Origin: an uncultured bacterium
GTDB lineage: Bacteria; Bacillota; Clostridia; UBA1381
NCBI GenBank assembly: GCA_905215805.1
Contig: CAJMRL010000001.1
Location: forward strand, 1 to 64,000
Reading direction: 5' to 3'
Length of the DNA: 64,000 nucleotides
Under the pieces are notes generated by a model. It had not been told where the DNA came from and searched no databases. It was given only the letters and a program-made list of their open reading frames with translations. The first letter of the stretch is position 1; each line of letters starts with the position of its first letter. A program made the position numbers and the translations under genes. This document shows positions 1 through 7,985 of this stretch, piece by piece.

Positions 1-151
1 ATAGTAAGGCTTAAGAAGGTAAAACGTGATAGCTTAAAATAAATTCAAGTTTGTCTGGTAAATAGCAAAGCCAGCCGAGCCAGCGGGCGGTCAAGATGAA
101 CGGGCTTCGCCCACCGTTGACAGTCCCGCCCGGTTTTGCGGTTAGGCAGTC

Positions 152-184
152 AAGGAGCGACAGCCTAAATTGCTGTCGCTCCTT
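152..184. other. Perfect stem-loop, 13-bp arms
   Basis: Arms AAGGAGCGACAGC (152-164) and GCTGTCGCTCCTT (172-184) enclose a 7-base loop. No long U tract follows, so this could be a weak terminator or a leader hairpin in front of the sigma-like fragment. Bases 1-151 hold only GC-rich inverted repeats and no gene I can support. Confidence 0.5.
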
Positions 185-228
185 ACTATCATAAAAAGCA
201 ACTACCAACCAGCCACAGCCCTTTTGGG

Positions 229-420
229 ATGAACGGGGGATTTTCCATGACCTGTACAGAAGAATATCGGGAACATATCGAGTACACCTTCCATGCCTTT
301 TGCAAAGTCGTTATCCAAAATGCAACGATCAACGCAGCGAGGACACGGAGCAGGAAGCACAAAAGAGAAATATCCCTTGAATACCTTACAGAAAAAAGTT
401 TTACAGTATTACAAAAATAA
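229..420 (+). pseudogene. N-terminal fragment of a Tn916/Tn1549-type sigma-like protein
   Basis: The likely start is the ATG at 247, giving MTCTEEYREHIEYTFHAFC at the N-terminus. This opening, with a helical segment and a basic KHKREISLEYL stretch, matches the start of the small sigma-70-like proteins encoded by Tn916/Tn1549-type elements. Those proteins are usually about 120-145 residues with a C-terminal region-4 helix-turn-helix. Here the frame stops after about 57 residues and the helix-turn-helix is missing. It is therefore a decayed remnant, probably of a second element and separate from the intact copy at 27557-27991. What else it could be: a short regulator, but the loss of the DNA-binding part argues against it. 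Confidence 0.55.
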
Positions 421-495
421 AAGCCTATACCATTTGGGGAAGAAAAGACATATAATAGCCAAGACGACAACAATCAGAAGCTATGGAGGGTAATA

Positions 496-696
496 ATGGA
501 ATATACTAAGGAAGATTTAATTGAAGCAAAAAGGCAAATTGATTCAACATTGCATAAATTACGGGAAACAATAATAACCTTTGAAGCAAAAGAAAATCCG
601 GAGAGATATAAGTCACAAATCACTTTGGGGAAAAGACGAATAAAGGCTTTTGAAATAGCAAATTACTTTATAGGAAACGAAATTGAAAACAGTTAG
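496..696 (+). CDS. Small charged helical protein, function unknown
   Basis: A 66-residue, strongly charged protein of predicted helices, beginning MEYTKEDLIEAKRQID. A good ribosome site (GGAGGG, 485-490) lies five bases before the ATG. There is no signal peptide, membrane segment or recognisable enzymatic motif. I have seen similar short proteins as hypotheticals near mobile elements in Clostridia but know no function. It sits between the sigma-like fragment and the NTF2-like gene, in an AT-rich stretch unlike the GC-rich conjugation genes further right. Short length leaves some doubt, but start, ribosome site and codon use are consistent with a real gene. Confidence 0.6.
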   Translation: MEYTKEDLIEAKRQIDSTLHKLRETIITFEAKENPERYKSQITLGKRRIKAFEIANYFIGNEIENS

Positions 697-784
697 TAAA
701 TTCAAAACTCTGGTTTCGCGGCAAGTGAAATCGTTAGGCAGTATAAATTAAGTTTGAGAAAAGATAGGCGGCGCATCTTGCGCC

Positions 785-828
785 CCTTGGCAGACTCGCA
801 TACCCACGTATAGCCTCGCCTGCCAAGG
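785..828. repeat. Inverted repeat, 9-bp arms
   Basis: CCTTGGCAG (785-793) pairs with CTGCCAAGG (820-828) around a 26-base loop, in the 697-969 gap. A second GC-rich hairpin (GGCGGCGCATCTTGCGCC, about 768-784) abuts it. No gene is seen in this gap; the pair may be a remnant of a palindromic repeat element or a terminator region for the 496-696 gene. Confidence 0.4.
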
Positions 829-969
829 AACACAATCTGCTTGCCTCTCTTTCCTCAAACGGCTTTGGTGAAAGAATTTCACATTTATAAATTTGCAAAG
901 TCAGCAGTGATAGTTAATAGCAAGATGAAAACCAATGGCATTTCTAATCAAAAAGGAGGATAACAATAT

Positions 970-1329
970 ATGCTAAGTCCGAAAGAAGTAGTGAATAAAT
1001 GGGTAGACGCTTTTAATGACGGTGATGTGGACATGATTATTAGTTTGTATGATAATAATGCAACAAACCATCAAGTTGCAAATGAACCTGTTGTAGGAGT
1101 TGCGGCTATTAGAGAAATGTTTGCAAATGAGTTTGCAACTGCAAAAATGGTTTGTATTGTGGAAAATATTTTTGAAGATGGGCAATGGGCTATCTTAGAG
1201 TGGAAAGACCCGTTAGGATTGCGCGGATGCGGATTTTTCCATGTTGTAAATGAAAAGATATTATTCCAGCGTGGATATTGGGATAAACTTTCTTTTTTAA
1301 AGCAACATAATCTCCCTGTAAAAGAATAA
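970..1329 (+). CDS. NTF2-like (SnoaL-type) protein
   Basis: A 119-residue protein with the layout of the NTF2/SnoaL fold: an N-terminal helix (VVNKWVDAFNDGDVDMIISLY), the typical YDNNATNH turn, VGVAAIREMFANEFA, then beta strands ending in a hydrophobic-aromatic sheet. Members are small cone-shaped proteins that act as polyketide cyclases, isomerases or unassigned ligand binders. No catalytic residue set can be assigned, so the reaction is unknown. AAAAGGAGGA (951-960) precedes the ATG by nine bases, a strong ribosome site. The next gene, a GNAT acetyltransferase, starts about 100 bases on. AT-rich composition suggests acquisition independent of the neighbouring conjugative element. Confidence 0.75.
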   Translation: MLSPKEVVNKWVDAFNDGDVDMIISLYDNNATNHQVANEPVVGVAAIREMFANEFATAKMVCIVENIFEDGQWAILEWKDPLGLRGCGFFHVVNEKILFQRGYWDKLSFLKQHNLPVKE

Positions 1330-1432
1330 TGAGAAGAAAATTAAAGTATAAGAAAGGGTACAAACATTGATAAGTTGTTTAACAAGGGACGGCTGCAGGA
1401 ATAATATTGCAGTTGCAAAGGAGTGACTGGCT

Positions 1433-1978
1433 ATGAAATACAGCAAAATAATAACATTAAAGAATGGTATGGAATGTTGTTTGAGAAATGCAACTGAAAG
1501 TGATGGACAGCTTGTATTAGATAACTTCAATTTAACTCATACCCAAACCGACTATTTGCTTACATATCCCGATGAAAACACTTTTGATGCAGCACAAGAA
1601 AGCCGGATTCTAAAAGAGAAGGAAAATAGTGAAAATGAAATTGAGATTATTGCTATAATTGATGGCGCAGTTATAGGGACTGCTGGAATCGAGGCAGTAG
1701 GGGCGAAATACAAGGTACGGCATCGTGCTGAATTTGGTATTAGCGTTCTGAAAAAGTTTTGGGGACTTGGAATTGGACAAGCATTGATGGCTTCGTGTAT
1801 TGAATGTGCTAAAACCGCGGGATATAGTCAGCTGGAATTGAGTGTAGTTGCTGAAAATGCAAGGGCATTTTCCATGTATAAAAAAGTTGGATTTATCGAA
1901 TATGGCAGAAATCCGAAAGGTTTTAATTCTCGTAAGACAGGGTTTCAAGAAGTTATTTATATGAGGTTGGAATTGTAA
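1433..1978 (+). CDS. GNAT family N-acetyltransferase
   Basis: A 181-residue protein with the GNAT fold. The central strand FGISVLKKFWGLGIGQALM carries the acetyl-CoA pyrophosphate-binding signature (WGLGIGQAL, matching Q/RxxGxG/A) near residues 109-117. It is followed by LELSVVAENARAFSMYKKVGF, the usual motif B region with the N-AxxxY pattern. It should transfer an acetyl group from acetyl-CoA to an amine, but the sequence does not tell which substrate; small molecules and protein N-termini are both possible. The ribosome site is AAAGGAG (1417-1423). It follows the NTF2-like gene and precedes a hairpin terminator at 2053-2088. Confidence 0.82.
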   Translation: MKYSKIITLKNGMECCLRNATESDGQLVLDNFNLTHTQTDYLLTYPDENTFDAAQESRILKEKENSENEIEIIAIIDGAVIGTAGIEAVGAKYKVRHRAEFGISVLKKFWGLGIGQALMASCIECAKTAGYSQLELSVVAENARAFSMYKKVGFIEYGRNPKGFNSRKTGFQEVIYMRLEL

Positions 1979-2052
1979 CGGTCATACCGATTCAAGCATT
2001 ATTATAGGTATCTGAAAACTTAATAATCGCCATACACAAATGGAAAAATGCG

Positions 2053-2088
2053 AAAACAGGGAATCACAAAAAGGTTTCCTGTTTTTTT
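2053..2088 (+). terminator. Intrinsic terminator after the GNAT gene
   Basis: AAAACAGGGAA and TTTCCTGTTTT form a stem with one G-T pair, followed by a run of T. It sits about 75 bases after the acetyltransferase stop. Confidence 0.6.
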
Positions 2089-2334
2089 GCACCTATTTTT
2101 GGCATTTTTGAAAACCGCCAGTATTATGCCGTACAAAAGAGATAGAAAGAAATTTCCGAAAATCTCCGCCTAATTCTCGAACATCTCGCTTGTAAAGGGT
2201 GAAAATCCGCCCATATTACCGCAAAACCTTAATGCAAGCGGAAAAGTCAAGATTATGCTTTGGGATATCTTAATGGGAATGAAACCGCTTTGTGCCGCAA
2301 ACGGCAATTAAATAATAATATGTTTATGCAAATG

Positions 2335-2360
2335 GTACGGGTTTTGTCCGTACTATTTTT
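2335..2360 (+). terminator. Hairpin with T-run
   Basis: GTACGG, a 7-base loop, CCGTAC, then TATTTTT. No intact gene ends just before it, so it may belong to a lost gene. Confidence 0.45.
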
Positions 2361-2551
2361 GCAATTGTGGACATTTAAAACGGTATTTTTGATACTATGA
2401 ATATAAACATAAGGGGAACGCTGTTTTTGCGGCTTTTAGAGTCCGCAAACATAGTGTTTATGCACTCTGTAAAAGCCAAAACATTCCTATGCGTTTACCA
2501 TACTATGACATAAAACATGTGTATCGTCAGATTGACGGTACGCCTTAAATT

Positions 2552-3103
2552 TTACGGTCTGTTTTCGATAATCAGTTGTCTTGCAACGGTGAACATTGCC
2601 GCGTCAACAACGGGAATGTTGTGGTAACAAATGTCAAGTAAAAATTGCTTGTCATAGTTAAATGACGGATTTACGGATTGATATATTTGCTCATATGCTG
2701 CTTTTCGTGCGTTTTCCAAATCTCTGCCATTTCTAACATCAGTTAAAATGTCTGCATGCAATACTTTCAAATATTCCTCATATTGTCTGTAAACTTCAGG
2801 ACGGAGCATTTTATCGCACGTTATCCGAATTGCATTTTGCGATATTGCGGATAGTATTGTAACCGTAGTCGTCAGCTTGATTTGACATAACCGCTTTACG
2901 AATTGCGTTATTCGCTTTGCAGCTTGCCGAACCGTAGCTTTCGCCGTTTTGTACATTGTCCCAAATTCCGCTGATAGGATTTTCAGTGATTTGAATTTGA
3001 TGTTTCGTTGCATTGTCTGGTGCTCTTTCTCTCGGAATTTTTGCCGCAAATGCTGTTGTGCTCGTTACTGCAATTATTGATAATATGATATAAATTTTTT
3101 CAT
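2552..3103 (-). pseudogene. Secreted-protein gene broken by two frameshifts
   Basis: Read on the minus strand from the ATG at 3103, a run of six A follows where seven are needed to enter the frame MKKIYIILSIIAVTSTTAFA, a textbook signal peptide. That frame continues through a coherent cysteine-bearing mature protein to a stop at 2811-2813. One base away, the frame beginning DKMLRPEVYRQYEEYL continues naturally to a stop at 2552. With two single-base corrections the product is a secreted protein of about 180 residues. I do not recognise the family. The first half of the naive open frame (from 3049) is therefore probably out of frame. It lies just outside the broken left edge of the conjugative element. 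Either it is a true pseudogene or the assembly has small indel errors here. Confidence 0.5.
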
Positions 3104-3315
3104 TTTATTTTTATCCAATGCTTTTGCTCAAAAGTGGAACATAAAAGCCTGTTTTTGAGGGATTTAATATACTTTCATTACTTTGTTGTTTTTAACCGTC
3201 AAAATGCTTGATTTTAAGCCATTTCAGACGGTCAAAATTTCTACTGTTATATCATACAAATATCTCAAATCGCTGTTTTTTTATTCTTATTTCCCTATTC
3301 CACCGCAACAAACAC

Positions 3316-3396
3316 ATGAAACAGCTCATGGCGGGCGGCGGCGTGGCCCTGATCGGTATTACCCTGGTGCCCCTGCTGTCCGGGCTGTTCGGTTAA
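3316..3396 (+). pseudogene. 3' fragment of a Maff2-family pilin-like protein
   Basis: The 26 codons starting MKQLMAGGGVALIGITLVP match the C-terminal hydrophobic helix of the Maff2 family, small membrane proteins (about 70 residues, TrbC/VirB2-like) encoded just before the TrbL-like gene in CD1112-type conjugative elements. The N-terminal helix and normal start are gone. Base composition changes sharply here, from AT-rich DNA on the left to GC-rich DNA on the right, marking a deletion or insertion junction at about 3310. The upstream gene expected in this family, the VirD4 coupling protein, is absent as well. Translation from the remaining ATG is conceivable but a working pilin is unlikely. 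Confidence 0.65.
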
Positions 3397-3416
3397 GCGT
3401 CGGGGCGTGATCGCTT

Positions 3417-4286
3417 ATGGGCGGCATACTCGACAAACTCGATGAATGGCTGCGCGGGCTGCTCATCGAGGGGATCACGGGGAACCTGTCGGGCATGTTC
3501 GATACGGTGAATACCAAAGTAGGCGAGATCGCCGGAGAAGTGGGACAGACGCCGCTGGCATGGAACAGCGGCGTCTTTTCCATGATCCGCAGCCTCTCCG
3601 AAACGGTGATCGTCCCGATTGCCGGGGTTATCCTTACCTTTGTGATGTGTTATGAGCTGATCCAGCTTGTGACAGAGAAAAACAACATGCACGACGTGGA
3701 TACCTGGATGTTCTTCAAGTGGATATTCAAAACCTTCTGCGCGGTGCTGATCGTAACGAACACATGGAACATCGTCATGGGGATTTTCGATATCGGCCAG
3801 AGCGTGGTCAATCAGAGCGCGGGGGTCATCATCGGGAACACCTCCATTGACGTAAACAGCGTTATCACGGATATGGAGGAGCAGCTTGAAGCCCTGGGAA
3901 CCGGGGAACTGTTCGGCCTGTGGTTCCAGTCTCTCTTTGTGGGGCTGACCATGAACGCCCTCTCCATCTGTATCATGCTGGTCATTTACGGCCGCATGAT
4001 CGAGGTGTATCTGACGACCTCCATCGGGCCGATCCCCCTTGCCACCATGACAAACCGGGACTGGAGCTCTACCGGGCAGAACTACTTGAAATCCCTGTTC
4101 GCCCTGGCGTTCCAGGCATTTCTTATCATGGTGTGCGTGGGTATTTATTCGGTGCTGGTCCAGAGCATTGCCACGGGCGGGGACCTTTCCGGGGCGATCT
4201 GGGCCTGCATGGGGTACACGGTGCTTCTGTGTTTTGCGTTATTCAAAACCGGCAGCCTCTCAAAGAGTCTGTTCGGGGCGCATTAA
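3417..4286 (+). CDS. VirB6/TrbL-like conjugal transfer protein (CD1112 type)
   Basis: A 289-residue inner-membrane protein with about six hydrophobic segments (for example SETVIVPIAGVILTFVMCYE, WIFKTFCAVLIVTNTW, LCFALF near the end). Its N-terminus, MGGILDKLDEWLRGLLIEGI, and overall length match the VirB6/TrbL-like family of Tn1549-type elements. VirB6 proteins form part of the membrane channel of the type IV secretion system that passes the DNA-relaxase complex. It follows the Maff2 fragment and originally preceded prgI directly; an AT-rich cassette now separates the two. The ATG at 3417 agrees with the family start. Confidence 0.88.
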   Translation: MGGILDKLDEWLRGLLIEGITGNLSGMFDTVNTKVGEIAGEVGQTPLAWNSGVFSMIRSLSETVIVPIAGVILTFVMCYELIQLVTEKNNMHDVDTWMFFKWIFKTFCAVLIVTNTWNIVMGIFDIGQSVVNQSAGVIIGNTSIDVNSVITDMEEQLEALGTGELFGLWFQSLFVGLTMNALSICIMLVIYGRMIEVYLTTSIGPIPLATMTNRDWSSTGQNYLKSLFALAFQAFLIMVCVGIYSVLVQSIATGGDLSGAIWACMGYTVLLCFALFKTGSLSKSLFGAH

Positions 4287-4310
4287 GGAGGTGAAAAACT
4301 ATTGGAGTTG

Positions 4311-4319
4311 TGCTATAAT
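4311..4319 (+). promoter_or_regulatory. Extended -10 promoter of the HNH cassette
   Basis: TGCTATAAT is a perfect extended -10 element 23 bases before the HNH-like gene. No good -35 is visible. It lies just inside the cassette, right after a partial copy of the ribosome-site region of the conjugation operon (GGAGGTGA, 4287-4294). Confidence 0.6.
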
Positions 4320-4341
4320 TACCTTAATTAGGGGTGATTAT

Positions 4342-5085
4342 ATGGAACAAAGAAAGCGTCCTGGAGGTAGTGATGGACTTGGATATTACACCTCTTGGGA
4401 TAAATCTAAAGAAAATGGGTGCATCTATTGTGGAAAACCAGCAACAACAAGAGAGCATGTACCGTCAAAAGCATTTTTGATTGAGCCATACCCAGATAAC
4501 TTAGCGACTATCCCGGCATGTTTTGAGTGCAATAACGGTTTTTCCAATGATGAAGAATATGTTGCCTGTTTTTTGGATGTACTCAAAGAATCAATATATC
4601 GAGGGTATTCCAGAAGTTTGGCAACAACTCAGAGATTGGAAAAAAACGCTAACCTTAAAATGCTTCTTGATGAACAAATAAAAGTAACTAATGGCACTGT
4701 TCAGTATACTTTTGACGAAAAACGCTTATGTCGTATTCTCATAAAACTTGCAAAAGGACATGCTGGTTTTGAACTTGATTATATCAGTTTCGATGATAGC
4801 GATATACAAATCGACTATGATTTTGTTTTTAATATGTCCGAGGCAGATATTGATAGATTTGAAGAAATCCCGCAAACAAATCTATTTCCAGAAGTGGGAT
4901 CGAGAAGCTGTATGACACCATACATCGTGCAGAACATATCCACTGGTGAATCGGCTGCATTTATGTTTTGGAATGAAGTGCAGGATAATCAGTATCGCTA
5001 CCAAGTGTCTTATAATTCGTCTGGCGGTATATGCGTGAAAATCGTCATTTTTGAATTATTATATTGTAGAGTCGATTTTGACTGA
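4342..5085 (+). CDS. HNH-nuclease-like protein, cassette gene 1
   Basis: A 247-residue soluble protein. C27-x2-C30 and C60-x2-C63 form a likely zinc ribbon around REHVPSKAF (H39) and a conserved asparagine pair after the second cysteine pair. This is the C..C-H-C..CN layout of HNH/beta-beta-alpha-metal nucleases. The remaining 180 residues are acidic and unrecognised, and may hold the sensor or regulator part. GGGGTGA precedes the ATG at 4342; a longer upstream frame overlaps the TrbL gene and is not the real start. The gene is AT-rich, unlike its GC-rich neighbours, and is bounded by its own promoter and terminator. Nuclease activity and a role in phage or plasmid defence are inferences from fold and placement. 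Confidence 0.68.
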   Translation: MEQRKRPGGSDGLGYYTSWDKSKENGCIYCGKPATTREHVPSKAFLIEPYPDNLATIPACFECNNGFSNDEEYVACFLDVLKESIYRGYSRSLATTQRLEKNANLKMLLDEQIKVTNGTVQYTFDEKRLCRILIKLAKGHAGFELDYISFDDSDIQIDYDFVFNMSEADIDRFEEIPQTNLFPEVGSRSCMTPYIVQNISTGESAAFMFWNEVQDNQYRYQVSYNSSGGICVKIVIFELLYCRVDFD

Positions 5086-5104
5086 ACTAAATACTTTTTA
5101 TGAG

Positions 5105-5139
5105 GAGCAACTGCGAGTAGCGGTTGCTCTTTTGCTTTT
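5105..5139 (+). terminator. Terminator of the HNH cassette
   Basis: GAGCAAC (5105-5111) pairs exactly with GTTGCTC (5123-5129), followed by TTTTGCTTTT. It lies directly before the ribosome site of prgI (GGAGGTGATAA, 5140-5150), so transcription from the cassette promoter would stop before the conjugation genes. Confidence 0.75.
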
Positions 5140-5151
5140 GGAGGTGATAAA

Positions 5152-5577
5152 TTGGCGTATGTAACGGTCCCGAAGGACCTGACAAAAGTAAAAAGCAAGG
5201 TGCTGTTTGGCCTGACCAGGCGGCAGCTTGTGTGTTTCGGGGCGGCGGCACTCATTGGAGTACCGCTTTTCTTTTTGCTCCGGAAAACGGTCAATTCCAG
5301 CACCGCCACGGTCTGCATGATCGTGGTCATGCTGCCCCTGTTCCTGCTCGCCATGTATGAGCGGAACGGGCAGCCGCTGGAGGTGATCGCGGGCCAGATC
5401 ATCCAGACGGTCTTTCTCCGTCCGAAGGAACGGCCTTATCAGACAGACAATTTCTATGCCGCCGTAGAGCGGCAGATTCAAGCGGAGAAGGAGGTGAAGA
5501 AGGTTGTTCAGAAATCGAAAGCAGCCGCCGAAGGAGGCGGCACCGGTAAAGGCAAAGCGAAAGCTGACCGCCGCTGA
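5152..5577 (+). CDS. PrgI family protein
   Basis: A 141-residue protein starting at TTG (MAYVTVPKDLTKVKSKVLFG) nine bases after GGAGG. Two hydrophobic segments (RQLVCFGAAALIGVPLFFLL; VCMIVVMLPLFLLAMY) are followed by a basic, lysine-rich tail. PrgI proteins are small VirB3-like inner-membrane components of Gram-positive conjugation systems, encoded just before VirB4. That is the arrangement here: its 3' end overlaps VirB4 by 74 bases in another frame, pointing to translational coupling. The TTG start looks original to the family, since a TTGG remains at the left flank of the HNH cassette as well (4302-4305). Confidence 0.88.
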   Translation: MAYVTVPKDLTKVKSKVLFGLTRRQLVCFGAAALIGVPLFFLLRKTVNSSTATVCMIVVMLPLFLLAMYERNGQPLEVIAGQIIQTVFLRPKERPYQTDNFYAAVERQIQAEKEVKKVVQKSKAAAEGGGTGKGKAKADRR

Positions 5578-7918
5578 AAAGCGGGAAATCCGAAGGATCA
5601 TCGAAACGGCCAGGGGCGACGGAAAGCCCCATTCGGCCCAGGATACCTTACCCTTCCGGCAGATGTACCCAGACGGGCTGTGCAAGTTGGATGATACCAC
5701 CTGGAGCCGGTGCATCGAATTTGAGGATGTGAATTATCAGCTCGCCCAGAAGGACGACCAGACGGCCATTTTTGAAGCCCTGTGCGATATGTATAACGCC
5801 CACGACGCTTCTATCGGCATGGAGCTTTCCCTTGTGTGCCGGAAGGTAAACAAGGCGGATTTCCGAAAGCGAATTGAGATCGCCGCCCAGGGAGACCGGT
5901 TCGACGGGGTACGCGCCCTCTACACGGATATGCTCCGGGGACAGCTTGAACACGGCAATAACGGCATGGTCAAGACAAAGTTTCTGGTGCTTGCCATTGA
6001 GGCGAAGAACATCAAGGAGGCCAGGGCGCGGTTCTCCCGTATCACACTGGACGCGCTCAATTACTTTAAGGCAATGGGCGCATTGGCGGAGGCCCTGGGC
6101 GGGAAGGAGTGGCTTGAGGTGCTGCATGGCATCCTCCACCCGGACGGGGAGCGGTTTTCCTTTGAATGGGACTGGCTGGCGCCTTCCGGCCTGTCGGTCA
6201 AGGATTTTATCGCGCCTTCCTCCTTCCGTTTCGGGGAGGCAAGGCGCTTTGGCATGGGAGGCAAATATGGGGCGGTGAGCTTCTTGCAGATCACGGCCCC
6301 GGAGCTGAATGACCGGGTGCTTGCCGACCTTCTGGATACGGACAGCGCCATTTTTGTGAGCCTCCATATCCGGAGCATGGACCAGAATGAGGCGATCAAG
6401 ACAGTCAAGCGCAAGATCACCGACCTGGACAGCATGAAGATCGACGCCCAGAAGCGGGCGGCCAGAGAAGGGTTCGATATGGATATCATCCCCTCCGATA
6501 TCGCCACCTACGCGGGCGAGGCAAAGAATATCCTCCGGGATTTGCAGACCAGGAATGAGCGGATGTTTTTAATGACCTTCTTGGTGGTGAACGTGGCGGA
6601 CACGAAGCAAAAGCTGGAGAACGATATCTTCCGGGCGTCCTCCGTGGCACAGAAGCATAACTGCCACCTGGTACGGCTGGACTTTCAGCAGGAGCAGGGC
6701 CTTGTGTCCGCCCTCCCCTTAGGCGTCAATCAGATCAGGATCGAACGGGGGCTTACCACTTCCTCCGTGGCGATCTTTGTCCCCTTTATCTCCCAGGAGC
6801 TTTTCCAGGGCGGCGAGGCGCTGTATTACGGCCTGAACGCTACTTCCGGCAACATGATCCTGGCGGACCGCAAGCAGCTCAAGACGCCCAACGGCCTGAT
6901 CCTTGGCACACCGGGCAGCGGCAAGAGCTTTTCCGCAAAGCGGGAAATCCTCAACGTGTTCCTGGTGACAAAGGACGATATCATTATCTGCGACCCGGAG
7001 GCGGAGTATTTCCCCCTGGTCCACCGCCTGGGCGGGCAAGTCATCAAGATATCCCCCACGAGCAGCCAGTATGTGAACCCGATGGATATGAGCCTCAACT
7101 ACTCCGAGGATGATAACCCCCTGGCGCTGAAATCTGACTTTATCCTGTCCTTCTGCGAGCTGGCGGCGGGCGGCAGAAATGGTCTGGAGCCGGTGGAAAA
7201 GACGGTGATCGACCGGGCGGTGCGGATCGTCTACCGTCCCTATCTGGCGGACCCGAAGCCGGAGAATGTCCCCATCCTGGGCGACCTCTACGACGAGATC
7301 AAGCGGCAGCCGGAGCCGGAGGCCGCAAGGATCGCCGCCGCATTGGAGCTGTATGTGCATGGCTCGCTGAATGTCTTTAACCACCGGACCAACGTGGATA
7401 TCAACAACCGCCTTGTGTGCTTTGATATCAAGGAGTTGGGGAAACAGCTCAAAAACCTGGGGATGCTGGTCATCCAGGACCAGGTGTGGAACCGTGTCAC
7501 GGTGAACCGGAGCGAAGGCAAATCCACAAGATACTATGTGGACGAGTTCCACCTTCTGCTGCGGGGCGAGGTAGGGCGCTGGAGCGTGGAGATTTGGAAA
7601 CGCTTCCGCAAATGGGGCGGTATCCCCACGGGGATCACCCAGAACATCAAGGACCTGCTGGCCTCCCCGGAGATCGAGAACATCTTTGAGAACAGCGATT
7701 TTATTTATCTGCTGAACCAGGCCAGCGGCGACCGGAAGATACTGTGCGAGCGTCTGAATATCTCCACCCAGCAGGCGGCGCATATCAGCAATTCCGGCCC
7801 CGGACAGGGGCTTATCTTTTTCGGGAATGTGATCCTGCCCTTCATGGATGATTTCCCCCAGGACAACGAGCTTTACAACATTATGACCACGAAGCCGGAG
7901 GAAGTGATAAACAGATAA
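5504..7918 (+). CDS. VirB4-family conjugation ATPase
   Basis: An 804-residue protein starting at TTG (MFRNRKQPPKEAAPVKAKRK) after GGAGGTG. It has the N-terminal VirB4/TraE domain and a C-terminal RecA-like ATPase. The Walker A motif GTPGSGKS is at residues 468-475; YYVDEFH near 678-684 gives Walker B, and a TGITQN motif follows. VirB4 powers assembly and substrate transfer in type IV secretion systems at the cytoplasmic membrane. The start lies within the 3' end of prgI. The gene is intact and of usual family length. The HEPN cassette was inserted directly after its stop codon, separating it from the methyltransferase gene. Confidence 0.95.
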   Translation: MFRNRKQPPKEAAPVKAKRKLTAAEKREIRRIIETARGDGKPHSAQDTLPFRQMYPDGLCKLDDTTWSRCIEFEDVNYQLAQKDDQTAIFEALCDMYNAHDASIGMELSLVCRKVNKADFRKRIEIAAQGDRFDGVRALYTDMLRGQLEHGNNGMVKTKFLVLAIEAKNIKEARARFSRITLDALNYFKAMGALAEALGGKEWLEVLHGILHPDGERFSFEWDWLAPSGLSVKDFIAPSSFRFGEARRFGMGGKYGAVSFLQITAPELNDRVLADLLDTDSAIFVSLHIRSMDQNEAIKTVKRKITDLDSMKIDAQKRAAREGFDMDIIPSDIATYAGEAKNILRDLQTRNERMFLMTFLVVNVADTKQKLENDIFRASSVAQKHNCHLVRLDFQQEQGLVSALPLGVNQIRIERGLTTSSVAIFVPFISQELFQGGEALYYGLNATSGNMILADRKQLKTPNGLILGTPGSGKSFSAKREILNVFLVTKDDIIICDPEAEYFPLVHRLGGQVIKISPTSSQYVNPMDMSLNYSEDDNPLALKSDFILSFCELAAGGRNGLEPVEKTVIDRAVRIVYRPYLADPKPENVPILGDLYDEIKRQPEPEAARIAAALELYVHGSLNVFNHRTNVDINNRLVCFDIKELGKQLKNLGMLVIQDQVWNRVTVNRSEGKSTRYYVDEFHLLLRGEVGRWSVEIWKRFRKWGGIPTGITQNIKDLLASPEIENIFENSDFIYLLNQASGDRKILCERLNISTQQAAHISNSGPGQGLIFFGNVILPFMDDFPQDNELYNIMTTKPEEVINR

Positions 7919-7945
7919 ACACTACTATTTTTTCCAAAAAGGATA

Positions 7946-7954
7946 TGGTATAAT
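7946..7954 (+). promoter_or_regulatory. Extended -10 promoter of the HEPN cassette
   Basis: TGGTATAAT lies 28 bases after the VirB4 stop and 32 bases before the HEPN-type gene. It has the same TGnTATAAT form, without a clear -35, as the promoter of the HNH cassette. Confidence 0.6.
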
Positions 7955-7985
7955 GATTTCATAGATTTTTAGGAGCGATAGGGAT

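Larger units (their letters stand above)
1979..2551. other. AT-rich stretch without an intact gene
   Basis: This 570-base stretch holds two terminator-like hairpins (2053-2088, 2335-2360) and an imperfect inverted repeat around 2430-2475. One open stretch (about 2176-2310, ending MLWDILMGMKPLCAANGN) lacks a convincing start or ribosome site and is not recognised. I see no supportable gene. Confidence 0.5.

Noticed and set aside
4168..4341. Longer N-terminus for the HNH-like gene
   Set aside because: These codons lie in the TrbL gene and before the cassette promoter; ATG 4342 has a ribosome site.
6719..7783. 354-codon open frame on the minus strand
   Set aside because: Lies wholly within VirB4, which has complete motifs; the frame is a by-product of GC-rich codon use.
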